DNA of 64,000 nucleotides, taken from positions 28,718 to 92,717 of the forward strand of contig NZ_NUNF01000007.1 in NCBI RefSeq assembly GCF_002585305.1. The letters run 5' to 3'. Below, piece by piece: positions 16,017-25,755 of this stretch. Origin of the DNA: Bacillus sp. AFS037270 (lineage in GTDB: Bacteria > Bacillota > Bacilli > Bacillales_B > DSM-18226). The notes under the pieces are model-generated. The model ran no database searches, was not told the DNA's origin, and saw only the letters and a program-made list of their open reading frames with translations. Positions within the stretch are counted from its first letter, which is position 1. The number at the start of each line of letters is the position of its first letter. Position numbers and translations under genes: made by a program.

Positions 16017-16985
16017 ATGCAAATTCCAATTAAGAAAACGCTTGATAAAATTCCAGGAGGTTTGATGGTTGTTCCACTGTTTTTAGGGGTATTAACGAAT
16101 ACATTTTTCCCGCAATTTTTAAAAATTGGAAGTTTTACAACGGCATTATTCAGTAAAGAAGCATCATCAACTATTTTGGCATGTTTTATGTTTTTAATTG
16201 GTTCACAAATTAATTTCAAATTAGCACCAAAGGCAATAAAAAAAGGTGCCATATTATTAACAGGCAAATTTATAGTAGGTGCTGGTATAGGTATTACTGT
16301 AGCAATGCTTTTTGGGCCTGCCGGAATACTAGGATTATCACCATTAGCAATCCTTGCAGCGTTATTAAATGCTAATGGTGGATTATATGCATCTCTTGCT
16401 TCATCTTATGGTGACGAAACTGATGTAGGGGCATATGCTTTATTTTCTTTAAAAGATGGTCCATTTTTTACATTAGTTGCATTAGGTGCATCCGGCCTTG
16501 CCTCAATTCCTTTTCAAACACTTGTAGGAGTATTAATTCCAATAGTAATCGGAATGATTTTAGGAAATATTGATCCTGATATGAGAAAGTTCCTTGGAAG
16601 CAGTAAACTATTATTAATCCCATTCTTCTCATTCCCATTAGGTGCAGGAATGAATCTTTCAACTATTATAGAAGCGGGAGGTCCTGGCATATTACTAGGG
16701 TTAATAGCTGCATTCACAGGAATTGGAGCTTACGTACTTTTGAAGTTATTTAAAGAAAATCCTATAGTTGGTTTAGCAACAGGGTCAACTGCAGGAAATG
16801 CTGTAGCTACACCAGCTGTTGTTGCAGCAGCAGATCCAACTTTAGCTTCAATAGCACAAGGAGCTACTGCACAAGTTGCAGCAGCATGTGTAATATCTGC
16901 AATAGTCTGTCCGATTATTGTAAACTATGTATTTAAAATGTCCAAAAAGAAAAAAGCTAAAAAATCAATTGCAAGTGCAGCATGA
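16017..16985 (+). CDS. kdgT: 2-keto-3-deoxygluconate permease
   Basis: A 322-aa membrane protein of the KdgT family (about 10 spans) that imports 2-keto-3-deoxygluconate, a product of pectin breakdown, by proton symport. The start MQIPIKKTLDKIPGGLMVVP and the glycine-rich ATGSTAGNAVATPAVVAA are family hallmarks. ATG at 16017 follows AGGAGG by eight bases. kdgT stands alone here with no kdgK or kdgA, only remnants beside it, so its intermediate must be handled elsewhere. A LacI-type palindrome lies in its leader. Confidence 0.88.
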   Translation: MQIPIKKTLDKIPGGLMVVPLFLGVLTNTFFPQFLKIGSFTTALFSKEASSTILACFMFLIGSQINFKLAPKAIKKGAILLTGKFIVGAGIGITVAMLFGPAGILGLSPLAILAALLNANGGLYASLASSYGDETDVGAYALFSLKDGPFFTLVALGASGLASIPFQTLVGVLIPIVIGMILGNIDPDMRKFLGSSKLLLIPFFSFPLGAGMNLSTIIEAGGPGILLGLIAAFTGIGAYVLLKLFKENPIVGLATGSTAGNAVATPAVVAAADPTLASIAQGATAQVAAACVISAIVCPIIVNYVFKMSKKKKAKKSIASAA

Positions 16986-17196
16986 TAAAAAGAAAAGTAA
17001 ATCTATAAACACGGAAAAGTGAAAGATAGACCAAAGCAGTCAGCATTTTTACTTTCTACTTTGTTTAGTTACAAAAAAGGGTTATTAAATTAAAAAAACT
17101 ACTGAATAACGGAAATGTTATTAACATGAAAAGGTAAGAATCTATTTTCCGGTATTATCCGAATAGCAATTTATAAGATAGAAAGAAGGAAACACC

Positions 17197-18900
17197 ATGA
17201 ATGTACCTGAGAATGTTATTATTACAACATTAAAGGGAAAAGAAGTTCTCTCAAATCCTTTTTTAAATAAAGGAACGGCCTTTACTAAAGAGGAAAGGGA
17301 AGACCTGGGACTCGACGGCCTGTTACCGCCCCAGGTGCTCACCCTTGATGAACAAGCAAATAGAGTCTATGAGCAATATTCGATGCGAACTACCGATTTG
17401 TTCAAAAACGGGCTGCTTTATGATTTATATAACCGTAATGTCGTTTTGTTTTACCGGCTATTAAAAGAACACTTAGCAGAAATGCTCCCAATCATTTATA
17501 CTCCTACTGTCGGTGATGCTATCCAGTCATACTCCCATAGCTACCGCCGCCCGGGTGGCTTATATCTTTCAATTGATGATCCTGAGGGCATTGAAAAGGC
17601 ATTTTATAATCTTGGGAAGCCTAAAAATGGCATTGATTTAATCGTAGTTACCGACTCTGAAAGCATTTTGGGTATTGGGGACCAAGGAGTAGGCGGTATT
17701 AATATCGCGATTGGTAAACTTGCCGTATACACAGCGGCAGCTGGTATTGATCCAAGCCGTGTTCTGCCAGTCGTGCTGGATGTTGGTACGAACAATCAGG
17801 ATTTGGTTGCTGATCCTATCTATATTGGCAACAAATTCGCCCGTGTCCGTGGTGAGCGTTATGATCAATTCATTGATTTATTCGTTCAGACTGCAAGAAA
17901 GTCCTTTCCAGAGGTTCTTATTCACTGGGAGGACCTTGGCAACGTGAATGCGCGTAAAATTTTGGACAAATACGGTGACAAAATTCTTACCTTCAACGAT
18001 GATATCCAGGGAACAGGTGCAGTTACCCTTGCTGCTGTTATGTCTGGATTAAAAGTAACAGGATCTACTCTGAAGGACCAGCGTATTGTTGTCTTCGGAC
18101 CAGGGGCTGCCGGTATCGGTATAGCTGACCAAATCTCAGAGACAATGGTTCTTGAAGGGCTGACTAGAGAAGAAGCCTATAACCGTTTTTGGGCTATTGA
18201 CTATCGGGGATTACTAACGGATGAAACACCAGATGTTCTGAACTTCCAGAAGCCTTATGTAAGGAAAACGGGTGAAGTCAGAGACTGGGATAAGAATGAA
18301 GACGAGATCATTTCATTAATGGAAGTGGTTCAGAGGGTGAAGCCAACCATCCTGATTGGTACTTCCGGACAAGCCGGCTCCTTCACTGAGGAAATTGTTA
18401 AAGAAATGGCCAAGCACGTTGAGCGTCCCATCATCTTGCCTATGTCCAACCCGACTGCACTAACTGAAGCAGTGCCAGAAAACCTGATTAATTGGACAGA
18501 TGGCAAGGCCCTAATTGCAACAGGCAGCCCGTTTGCCAATGTAGAATACAAAGGTGTCTCCTATGAAATTGGGCAGTCAAATAACGCATTTGTATTCCCA
18601 GGCCTAGGTCTTGGAGCCATTGTTGCAAAAGCTGAAGTGATCTCAAAAGGAATGTTCGCAGCAGCTGCTTATGCGGTTGCAAGAATGTCTGACACCAGCA
18701 CACTTGGAGCATCCCAGCTGCCATCCATTGAAAAACTTCATGAAGTCTCAAAATACGTAGCTATTGAAGTAGTCAATGCGGCCATATACGAAGGAATTGC
18801 GAGAGCGGATATCCCAGATGTTGAAACTGCTATTGAAGAAGCCATGTGGAAACCTGAGTATAAGGAAATTAAGAGTATGGGTATTTGGACTTTATTATAA
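17197..18900 (+). CDS. maeA: NAD-dependent malic enzyme
   Basis: A 567-aa cytoplasmic enzyme for oxidative decarboxylation of malate to pyruvate. Visible: [23 protein letters not shown] compressed to the YTPTVG start motif (about 98), GDQGVGGI (about 162), the metal-binding EDLGNVNA and FNDDIQGT (about 270) and the Rossmann [12 protein letters not shown] (about 307). Length is close to B. subtilis MaeA (YwkA). AAAGAAGGAAA precedes the ATG. It follows kdgT by 210 bases without a clear terminator. Besides malate, it could decarboxylate oxaloacetate, relevant to the citrate genes at 36-47 kb. Confidence 0.93.
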   Translation: MNVPENVIITTLKGKEVLSNPFLNKGTAFTKEEREDLGLDGLLPPQVLTLDEQANRVYEQYSMRTTDLFKNGLLYDLYNRNVVLFYRLLKEHLAEMLPIIYTPTVGDAIQSYSHSYRRPGGLYLSIDDPEGIEKAFYNLGKPKNGIDLIVVTDSESILGIGDQGVGGINIAIGKLAVYTAAAGIDPSRVLPVVLDVGTNNQDLVADPIYIGNKFARVRGERYDQFIDLFVQTARKSFPEVLIHWEDLGNVNARKILDKYGDKILTFNDDIQGTGAVTLAAVMSGLKVTGSTLKDQRIVVFGPGAAGIGIADQISETMVLEGLTREEAYNRFWAIDYRGLLTDETPDVLNFQKPYVRKTGEVRDWDKNEDEIISLMEVVQRVKPTILIGTSGQAGSFTEEIVKEMAKHVERPIILPMSNPTALTEAVPENLINWTDGKALIATGSPFANVEYKGVSYEIGQSNNAFVFPGLGLGAIVAKAEVISKGMFAAAAYAVARMSDTSTLGASQLPSIEKLHEVSKYVAIEVVNAAIYEGIARADIPDVETAIEEAMWKPEYKEIKSMGIWTLL

Positions 18901-18980
18901 ATGAAAATGAATGGGCGGCATTTGGTAACAAACATCATAAAGCCTTTATTATAAGTTTTTACATGCAATTAAAAGAGATA

Positions 18981-19027
18981 AATGCTCATCCTTTTGCTTT
19001 AGTAAGTAAAAGGATGAGCATTTTTTT
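18981..19027. terminator. bidirectional terminator
   Basis: AATGCTCATCCTTTT / AAAAGGATGAGCATT followed by TTTTTTT, between the convergent maeA and YsnF-like genes. Confidence 0.9.
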
Positions 19028-19050
19028 AGGATATTTTCATTTTTTAAAGG

Positions 19051-19926
19051 TTAGAGTCTATCAGGATCCACACAATTGCTGTCGGTAGTAGTTTCATTGA
19101 CTGAAGTATCGCCCTCCTTTTTCACTTTGGCTTCCTCACGCTTTACATTTTCTGTTACCTGTTGGGTTTCCGTAACTTGCTTTTTGCCAATTACCAGTTC
19201 TTCAGAAACAACAGGTTTCTTCGTAACTTCAACTTTTTCTTCGACAATTGGAACGCGGATGGTTTCATCATCGCCTATTGGTCCGGTTGTGTCTGATTCA
19301 TTCTTGTCCACTGCCCGTCTTTCTACATATACCTCTTCATGTTTTACTGGAACATTTACCGTTTTCTCTTCTTCAACGACATCTTTTTTAACCTCTACTT
19401 CACCTGTCTGAACGCGGTGTTTATTAACATCTAATTGTTCTTCGCGAAGCTTTAGTGAGCGCTGCTTATCTGTGTCGAAAGTATCTTCAAGACCCATTTG
19501 TTCACGAGCCATGGTTCCTGTGGAGACACCGCCTGCAGCACTAACATTCCCTGATCCCTTATCAGCAAGAAGCAGGACCTTTCCGTAATTGATATCGTCT
19601 TCGTATCTTAAAGCATCTACTTCACTGATACCCTGGGCGACCAAGTGATCATAATAGGTAGCCTTTCCGTCATTTTGATTCATACTATCCTCAAACGGGG
19701 AAAATAGACTTGCTAAGAACCCTTGGTGCTCTTCTGTTTGTGTTTCATTCCTTGTGCTTACCTCTTGAGAAGTTACTCCTGTTTCCTCTTCAATGGAGGA
19801 AGGGACATCTGTTGTATTAGCAATAATCGACAAGTCTTTTACAGAATATCCTTCGTTTCGGAATTCCTCAATGGCTCGAACCACTTCATCATTAGAATTG
19901 TAAACACCTAAAACTGTTTTACTCAT
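19051..19926 (-). CDS. YsnF/AvaK-type stress protein (17M-like plus DUF2382 domains)
   Basis: A 291-aa soluble protein. ATG at 19926 is chosen for the GGAGG seven bases upstream. Residues 1-135 resemble the general stress protein 17M/YflT domain (TVLGVYNSNDEVVRAIEEFR, DLSIIAN). Residues about 150-270 are a DUF2382 domain with its alternating charged strands (LKLREEQLDVNKHRVQTGEV; VPVKHEEVYVERR). The biochemical role is unknown; B. subtilis YsnF is the nearest named relative. A sigma-B-like promoter lies about 55 bases upstream, consistent with general stress control. Confidence 0.85.
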   Translation of the reverse strand: MSKTVLGVYNSNDEVVRAIEEFRNEGYSVKDLSIIANTTDVPSSIEEETGVTSQEVSTRNETQTEEHQGFLASLFSPFEDSMNQNDGKATYYDHLVAQGISEVDALRYEDDINYGKVLLLADKGSGNVSAAGGVSTGTMAREQMGLEDTFDTDKQRSLKLREEQLDVNKHRVQTGEVEVKKDVVEEEKTVNVPVKHEEVYVERRAVDKNESDTTGPIGDDETIRVPIVEEKVEVTKKPVVSEELVIGKKQVTETQQVTENVKREEAKVKKEGDTSVNETTTDSNCVDPDRL

Positions 19927-19979
19927 AGTTATAGCCTCCATTTCCCTTTTTGTTTGCTTATAAAGCTTACAAATTATAC

Positions 19980-20005
19980 TTACCCGGCTTAACAACATCG
20001 AAAAC
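19980..20005 (-). promoter_or_regulatory. candidate sigma-B promoter
   Basis: GTTTTC (20005-20000), 14-base spacer, GGGTAA (19985-19980) on the minus strand, close to the consensus GTTTAA-N12-15-GGGTAT. Confidence 0.6.
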
Positions 20006-20212
20006 AAATTTTCTCCTGGTGATCAAGAAGGGATGCCACAATTTTACTGAAACAATGCTTTGCCATAAGAATTGTGAAGATTAATTAGATGGGAGGTTTT
20101 GTTATGGCTGAATAGAGGGGCTGATCTGTCTAATTTTGTTTTGTATCGCAGGGCGATATAGCTTGCAAATAAATCTAAAAACCTTCATATTTAATAGAAA
20201 AGGAGGCCCGAT

Positions 20213-20920
20213 ATGCGACGTGATATACAACCAAATGAACGAGCATTCTCCTCTAAAGAGGTGGCTGAAGAAGTGGGGATTGCAACACCCACTGTTCGAA
20301 AGTATGGCCAAATCTTAGAGCGGAATGGATATGAGTTTTTAAAAGATGGTGATCGGCGTATTTTTGTTCAATCTGACATCGGAGCGCTTATAGCGTTACG
20401 CGATACGGACAAGCCCTTAGACGATACAGCCAAAGACCTTGCGTATCAACAAAAGGAAAGATTAGAAGAATCCAGTGAAAAAGAGCTTGCGATACCCGAT
20501 ACATATGAAAATTTGCCCCAAGATCCTAATCAATTAAAAGAGATATTAATGTTTTTAGTCAATGAAATCGCTGCTACACGTGAAATGAATGTCCAACTGA
20601 CAAACGATATGTCTGAGCTTAAAATAACGGTTTCTCGGCTCCAGCAAGATCATCATGTTATAAGTTCTAGTATTGGGAATTCAGCACAAAGGACTCATGC
20701 GAAAATTGAAAAATTAACTGAACAACAAAAAGCATATTACGAAACCTTTCTCTATCAAGAACAAGAAAAAAGTGAGTTCTTACAAAAAGAATTACAAAAA
20801 ATGCGGGATGAACAGAAAAAAGAATGGCTTTCACAAAATGAGTTTAATAAACGTTTAGAAGAAGCGATACAAAAACCTAAAGAAAAATGGGGAGGGCTTT
20901 TCTCTATATTCCGAAAATAA
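20213..20920 (+). CDS. MerR-like helix-turn-helix protein with coiled coil (DUF3967-type)
   Basis: A 235-aa protein with a MerR-like DNA-binding head (SSKEVAEEVGIATPTVRKYG, 13-32; DGDRRIFVQSDI) and a long coiled coil (about 100-220). It ends in an amphipathic KWGGLFSIFRK, which may touch the membrane. This is the RacA/DUF3967 layout often seen on Bacillus plasmids and in mobile regions, where it is thought to bridge DNA and another structure. AAAAGGAGG precedes the ATG. A decayed copy of its middle part follows directly, pointing to past duplication. Confidence 0.8.
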   Translation: MRRDIQPNERAFSSKEVAEEVGIATPTVRKYGQILERNGYEFLKDGDRRIFVQSDIGALIALRDTDKPLDDTAKDLAYQQKERLEESSEKELAIPDTYENLPQDPNQLKEILMFLVNEIAATREMNVQLTNDMSELKITVSRLQQDHHVISSSIGNSAQRTHAKIEKLTEQQKAYYETFLYQEQEKSEFLQKELQKMRDEQKKEWLSQNEFNKRLEEAIQKPKEKWGGLFSIFRK

Positions 20921-20939
20921 GGTGCCCTTTCGACATTAA

Positions 20940-21110
20940 AGGCGTATAGCGCTGGGCGATACGGATACGGATAAGCCCTTTGATGATACAGCTTAAGACC
21001 TTGGTAATCAGGAAAAAGATTAGAATAATTAAATCAAACCTAGCTTGCGATACCCGATATACAATAGATGCGTGTCGCGCTTAAAACAACGTTTCCCGGC
21101 TCCAACATTT
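20940..21110 (+). pseudogene. decayed partial copy of the DUF3967-type gene
   Basis: The sequence follows 20386-20660 of the upstream gene: GCGATACGGATA, AAGCCCTTTGATGATACAGC, CTTGCGATACCCGATA, then CGTTTCCCGGCTCCA. It has indels, stop codons and an internal deletion of about 140 bases. The remainder to 21477 holds one terminator and a weak open frame (to 21256) that I do not support. Confidence 0.7.
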
Positions 21111-21323
21111 CCTCGATTGTTCTACACTTAGATTTACCATTTTTCAAATTTCAACAAATTCCCGGGAAATATCTACAAATTCTGAGTAGGTGTCGACAAA
21201 TATGCCTTGATGAATGGGCGCGCATGAAGCAAGAGGTTCTAAGCCAACATCATTAGAGAACTAGTGAAAGCTATTTCCCACCTATTCTGTAAACTGGTTG
21301 TGTGAATAAATTACATTATTATT

Positions 21324-21359
21324 AAAAACCACTTCTTACATTTTAGAAAGTGGTTTTTT
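21324..21359 (+). terminator. rho-independent terminator
   Basis: AAAAACCACTT / AAGTGGTTTTTT hairpin. Confidence 0.85.
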
Positions 21360-21477
21360 GCTGTTAAAATGGGTTTATTGTCAAACAGCATTAGATTAAA
21401 ATGGGGACTATTAATACATGCTAGTAGAATTGTTTATTTCTTTATTTATTAGATTTTTATGAAAGGGGTTTATTAAT

Positions 21478-22491
21478 CTGAAAAAGCTAATAGTTGCTTA
21501 TATCTTTCTACTCGGACTTTTTGCTTTATATCTATTTTACTATCATTTTAATAATTCAAATGGAACCGCTTTAGAACAGGTTCAAGAGGGAATCCGCGGA
21601 GATATGAATGAAAAGTATGTAATGGTTACATTCCAGGCAGGACATGACTATTGGAAACGGGCACTTAAAGGGTTTGAGGATGCGGCAGATGCCTTAAATG
21701 TTTCAATCGAATACCGAGGGGCTGCCCAGTATGATGTGAATGAACAAATTACCGTATTAGAACAAGTTATTGCCAAAAAGCCGGACGGTATCGCCATTTC
21801 GGCCATTGACCCCGAAAAAATTACAACGACGATTAATAAAGCAGTAGATGCTGGAATTCCTGTTGTACTATTTGATTCCGGTGCACCATCGAGTAAGGCT
21901 CAAACTTTTATTGGCACCAACAATTATAACGCAGGAGTAATGGGTGCACAGGAAATGGCAGCTCTGTTGAATAACAAAGGAAAAGTAGGCATTGTAACCT
22001 TACCCAAACAGTTGAATCATCAAGAAAGATTAAAGGGCTTTCAAGAAACAATAGAGAAGGATTATCCAGGGATTGAAGTCGTAGAAGTGAAAGACGGGAA
22101 AGGAAGCGAACCAGTTTCAAGAAGGGCAGCTAACGAACTGTTAGCCCAATATCCAGACTTAAACGGGATTTTTGCCACTGAGGCGATTGGCGGAATTGGA
22201 GTTGGAAGTGCTGTAAGTTCCGCAAAAGTAAAAAACAAAGTAAAGATTGTCAGCTTTGACACGGATAAACAAACGCTTGATTTAATTAAAGACGGAACTA
22301 TCTCGGCGACACTTGCGCAAGGTACATGGAAGATGGGGTATTGGTCACTGCAGTTTTTATTTCATCTAAATCATAAGCTTACTGCTGATTCCAAGCTCGG
22401 CAACATAAGTGCACCGCCACTGCCGCCTAATGTAGATACAGGCGTCTCTGTGATTACCAAAGAGAATGTAGGGGATTTTTATGGCCAGTAA
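21478..22491 (+). CDS. membrane-anchored sugar-binding sensor protein (XylFII-like)
   Basis: A periplasmic-binding-protein type 1 domain: VTFQAGHDYWKRALKGFEDA, KPDGIAISAIDP, GTNNYNAGVMGA, FDTDKQTLDLIKDG. The first ATG (21604) would remove a hydrophobic anchor. Reading upstream in frame gives LKKLIVAYIFLLGLFALYLF from a CTG at 21478, nine bases after AAAGGGG, with a stop at 21460. A CTG (or ATT at 21472) start is therefore proposed, giving 337 aa with a signal anchor and no lipobox. It overlaps the kinase gene and precedes its regulator, as XylFII does in the clostridial XylFII-LytS-YesN xylose-sensing system. The sugar is not known. Confidence 0.75.
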   Translation: MKKLIVAYIFLLGLFALYLFYYHFNNSNGTALEQVQEGIRGDMNEKYVMVTFQAGHDYWKRALKGFEDAADALNVSIEYRGAAQYDVNEQITVLEQVIAKKPDGIAISAIDPEKITTTINKAVDAGIPVVLFDSGAPSSKAQTFIGTNNYNAGVMGAQEMAALLNNKGKVGIVTLPKQLNHQERLKGFQETIEKDYPGIEVVEVKDGKGSEPVSRRAANELLAQYPDLNGIFATEAIGGIGVGSAVSSAKVKNKVKIVSFDTDKQTLDLIKDGTISATLAQGTWKMGYWSLQFLFHLNHKLTADSKLGNISAPPLPPNVDTGVSVITKENVGDFYGQ

Positions 22492-24328
22492 GAGATTGAC
22501 CAACCTGCCTTTCATCCCTAGTGGTATAGAGAAATGGCGGATCAATGACTTTCCTATTCGTTATAAATTAATCGTCCTATTGTTATTGATAAGTATCGTA
22601 CCATCAATTGGTCTTAGTATTCTGACTGGAATGACTGTTGAGCGGATTATTGAAAAACAGGTGACAGAAAATACCTTGCAATTAATTGGTCAAGTTAATA
22701 AAACATTAGAAAGCTATGCCAATAATATGCAAAATATAAGTTATTTGATCTCCTTTAATCCAGATATAAAGAGATTCATAGACGAAACAGAGGATATTCA
22801 ATCAACTGGAGAAACGGATACCTACGAAATGAGGGAGTTTTTGCGCAGCCTTTCCACCCTATATCCTGAGGTGGCAGGTATCCTCGTCGTGAATAGCAGC
22901 GGGAAATACATTAGTAATGAATTATATTCAGATTCCAATAAAAATTTAACCGAGGAAAAATGGTATAAACAGGCCGAAGAAAATAAAGGTATTTTTAAAA
23001 TCCTCGGACATCCGTCTAATCGTAAGGTGAAAAGTTATTTGCAGTATAAAGATGATGAAGTTATATCAGTCGTAAGAGCGATAATTGACCCTGACACACA
23101 GAAAGTCAAAGGGGTTGTCTTAATTGACTTAAAACTAAGGGTCATAGCTGAAGCGACAAAGGATGCCCGTCTTGGAAAAACTGGCTATTTAATGGTATTG
23201 GATGAGAAAGGCGAAAACATTTATTCACCGGCAAAACAACTCATTAAAAAGTTTCCACTAGAATGGGTTGCTGACAGTGACGCTGGAACGTTTTTTAGAA
23301 AGGTAAATGGAAGTAAATCGCAATTTATCTATCAAAAATCCTCTTTTACCAATTGGACGACGGTAGGTGTATTCCCTTCTAATGAAGCAGTTTCAGAAAT
23401 CAAGGAAATCAATTTTTATATGATTAGCTTTGTCTTTATCGTCTGTTTAATCGGATTAACAGCGTCCTATTATTTATCTACTTCCATGTCCAGGCCGATT
23501 GGTCAGCTAATGTCGTTTATGCATAGGGCTGAAAATGGCGATTTAACCGTTCGATATGAGGGAAATCGTAAGGATGAGTTAGGAATGCTCGGAAGAAGTT
23601 TTAATACAATGCTTGTTCAAATCAATAAGCTTATTTCACTAACCGAAAAACAGGAGAGGCAAAAGAGGGAAGCGGAATTACGAAGTCTCCAGGAACATAT
23701 TAAGCCGCACTTTCTTTACAACACATTGGATACCATTAATTGGATGGCACGCAAACAAGGAGCCGAGGATGTTGCTAACCTTGTAGGATCTTTATCAAGA
23801 CTATTCCGCATTGGTCTCAGTAAGGGCCATGATATCATTCCTTTGAGCGAAGAAATCGAACATATACACAGTTACCTTCAAATTCAAAAAGCAAGATACA
23901 AGGATAAATTAAATTATACGGTTGAAGTTAATGAAAGTATTAAAAAGGTACCTATTCCCAAACTCGTTCTCCAGCCAATTGTTGAAAACGCCATTTACCA
24001 CGGCATAAAAGAGAGGAGAGGCCCAGGCCATATTCTCATTAAAGCCGAGGAGTACATGGGCGATTTACTTATTCGTATAAAGGATGATGGAAAAGGAATT
24101 ACAAAAGAAAAATTAACGGCCCTTCGGGAGAATCTTGAAGTTTGCTTTTCAGAGGCTGAGGAGAGGATAGGTCTGGGATATGGAATGAGAAACACTCAGG
24201 CCAGAATTCGATTCACCTGCGGCGACCAATATGGTCTATCGATTGATAGTGAAGAAGGAAAAGGAACGACCGTGACCATTTTGCTGCCAATGGAAAGCGG
24301 CGGTCAAATAGGAGAAAAGGATAGATAA
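22481..24328 (+). CDS. sensor histidine kinase, YesM/LytS type
   Basis: A 615-aa membrane kinase. First helix about 28-50, an extracellular Cache-like sensor (55-305), second helix about 310-330, HAMP (MSRPIGQLMSFMHRAENGDL), then HisKA_7TM-type His_kinase with EHIKPHFLYNTL (phospho-acceptor H410) and an HATPase domain (PIVENAIYHGI, DDGKGI, GYGMRNTQARI). AGGGGAT precedes the ATG, which overlaps the end of the sugar-binding gene by 11 bases. The overlap implies translational coupling and a sensor complex in which the binding protein signals sugar to this kinase. Confidence 0.92.
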   Translation: MASKRLTNLPFIPSGIEKWRINDFPIRYKLIVLLLLISIVPSIGLSILTGMTVERIIEKQVTENTLQLIGQVNKTLESYANNMQNISYLISFNPDIKRFIDETEDIQSTGETDTYEMREFLRSLSTLYPEVAGILVVNSSGKYISNELYSDSNKNLTEEKWYKQAEENKGIFKILGHPSNRKVKSYLQYKDDEVISVVRAIIDPDTQKVKGVVLIDLKLRVIAEATKDARLGKTGYLMVLDEKGENIYSPAKQLIKKFPLEWVADSDAGTFFRKVNGSKSQFIYQKSSFTNWTTVGVFPSNEAVSEIKEINFYMISFVFIVCLIGLTASYYLSTSMSRPIGQLMSFMHRAENGDLTVRYEGNRKDELGMLGRSFNTMLVQINKLISLTEKQERQKREAELRSLQEHIKPHFLYNTLDTINWMARKQGAEDVANLVGSLSRLFRIGLSKGHDIIPLSEEIEHIHSYLQIQKARYKDKLNYTVEVNESIKKVPIPKLVLQPIVENAIYHGIKERRGPGHILIKAEEYMGDLLIRIKDDGKGITKEKLTALRENLEVCFSEAEERIGLGYGMRNTQARIRFTCGDQYGLSIDSEEGKGTTVTILLPMESGGQIGEKDR

Positions 24329-24342
24329 AGAGGTGAGGTATT

Positions 24343-25545
24343 ATGAAGGAAAGCTGGCGGGTGTTAATTGCTGATGATGAACCAATCATCCGTGAAGGAA
24401 TTCGAGAGGCAGTGGATTGGCAGGCACTTGGTATGACTGTTGTAGCGGAGGCTGAGGATGGGGAGGAAGCCCTTGAACTTGCATTAAAGCATTCTATCGA
24501 TATTCTGTTGGTCGACTTGAATATGCCGATTATGAATGGGATAACCGTCATTAAACACGTCCGGGTACATCTGCCCAAATGTAAGATTGTGATTATTACA
24601 GGATATGATGAATTTAATTATGCACAGGAGGCATTGCGATTAAATGTTTCCGACTATATATTAAAGCCGGCCAACCCAGAACAGCTGCAAACCGTGCTTG
24701 AAAAAGTCCAGAACGAACTGGAAGCGGTTATTAAGCAAGATGAGTTTGTAAAATTGGCCTCTAATCAAATTAATAACAATATTGACCTGCTTCGTGAAAA
24801 ACTATTTTATGATTTACTTGAAGGAAAATGGAGTGAAGAAGAGGCTCTCGAGCAGCTCCAGTTCCTGGGGTTACCTGTTAAAAGTCCGAAACAAATAGGG
24901 GTCATTCAGTCTCCAGAATACTATGCAAATGATCCTGTAATCGCAGGAGAAGATCATCAGTTGATTTCTGTTTCACTTGAAAATCTTATTTTCGAAGAGT
25001 TGGGGGCTCGCGAAAAAATTTATATACGGGATTACTCTGGAAGTATACTAATTTTACTTTGGGATTCCATCAATGAAGAAAAGATCATGATGATAGGAAA
25101 ACGGGCGAAACAGGAGTTAAAGATGACAATCCATTCCTGCTTTGAACCGTTAAAAAAGGGCTTAAGCACGATTCCTGAGGCCTATAAAACATGTAAACAA
25201 ATAATGGAACAAGATTCTACTATTTCCCCCGTAGTGCGCCGGGCCAGAGACTATATTTTTGAACATTTTTCAGAGCCCGATATTACGCTAGAAAAAGCAG
25301 CCGAATCTCTGCAGGTCTCTTCAGTATATTTAAGCAGAACATTTAAGCAGGAGTTAGGAGTATCTTTTGTCAGTTTGATCACCAACCTTCGCATTAAAAA
25401 AGCTATTATGCTGTTGAATTCCACGGACCTCTCCATTCTTGAGATTGCAGAGAAGGCCGGTTATGATACACAACATTATTTTAGTACGGCCTTTAAAAAA
25501 GTGATGGGGGTTTCCCCGAATCAGTATCGGAGAACCCCAAAATAA
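24343..25545 (+). CDS. response regulator, YesN type (REC plus AraC)
   Basis: A 400-aa regulator. Receiver domain with DD at 11-12, phospho-acceptor D58 (LLVDLNMP) and K107-type LKPA. A linker domain follows (about 130-290), then an AraC helix-turn-helix pair (TLEKAAESLQVSSVYLSRTF; ILEIAEKAGYDTQHYFSTAF). AAGAGGTGAGG precedes the ATG, 14 bases after the kinase gene. It most likely activates the ABC importer just downstream. Confidence 0.92.
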   Translation: MKESWRVLIADDEPIIREGIREAVDWQALGMTVVAEAEDGEEALELALKHSIDILLVDLNMPIMNGITVIKHVRVHLPKCKIVIITGYDEFNYAQEALRLNVSDYILKPANPEQLQTVLEKVQNELEAVIKQDEFVKLASNQINNNIDLLREKLFYDLLEGKWSEEEALEQLQFLGLPVKSPKQIGVIQSPEYYANDPVIAGEDHQLISVSLENLIFEELGAREKIYIRDYSGSILILLWDSINEEKIMMIGKRAKQELKMTIHSCFEPLKKGLSTIPEAYKTCKQIMEQDSTISPVVRRARDYIFEHFSEPDITLEKAAESLQVSSVYLSRTFKQELGVSFVSLITNLRIKKAIMLLNSTDLSILEIAEKAGYDTQHYFSTAFKKVMGVSPNQYRRTPK

Positions 25546-25560
25546 ATAGATTTAGGAAAA

Positions 25561-25597
25561 AGGGCATGTCGGTTAAAATCCGGCATGCCTTTTTTTC
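25561..25597 (+). terminator. terminator of the sensor operon
   Basis: AGGCATGCCGGATT-type stem: GGGCATG-CGG / CCG-CATGCC, then TTTTTTT. Confidence 0.85.
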
Positions 25598-25612
25598 TGG
25601 AAACAAATAGAA

Positions 25613-25626
25613 TGAAAGCGATTTAA
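25613..25626 (+). promoter_or_regulatory. candidate cre site before the sugar ABC operon
   Basis: TGAAAGCGATTTAA differs from the cre consensus only in the next-to-last base. GAAGCGCTTTC at 25705 is a second, imperfect dyad. Confidence 0.5.
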
Positions 25627-25755
25627 ATTAAGTTAAATTATTATAAAAATAGTTATTTTTTTAAAAAGACCTAATTTTGATAGGGTGATATATTGAACTT
25701 AACTGAAGCGCTTTCTTAGAAAACTTTCCAGTAGTAAAAGAAGGGAGGAAATTAC

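Noticed and set aside
21068..21256. 62-codon frame after the DUF3967 relic
   Set aside because: No ribosome binding site; it runs through the relic's scrambled sequence and has no recognisable pattern.
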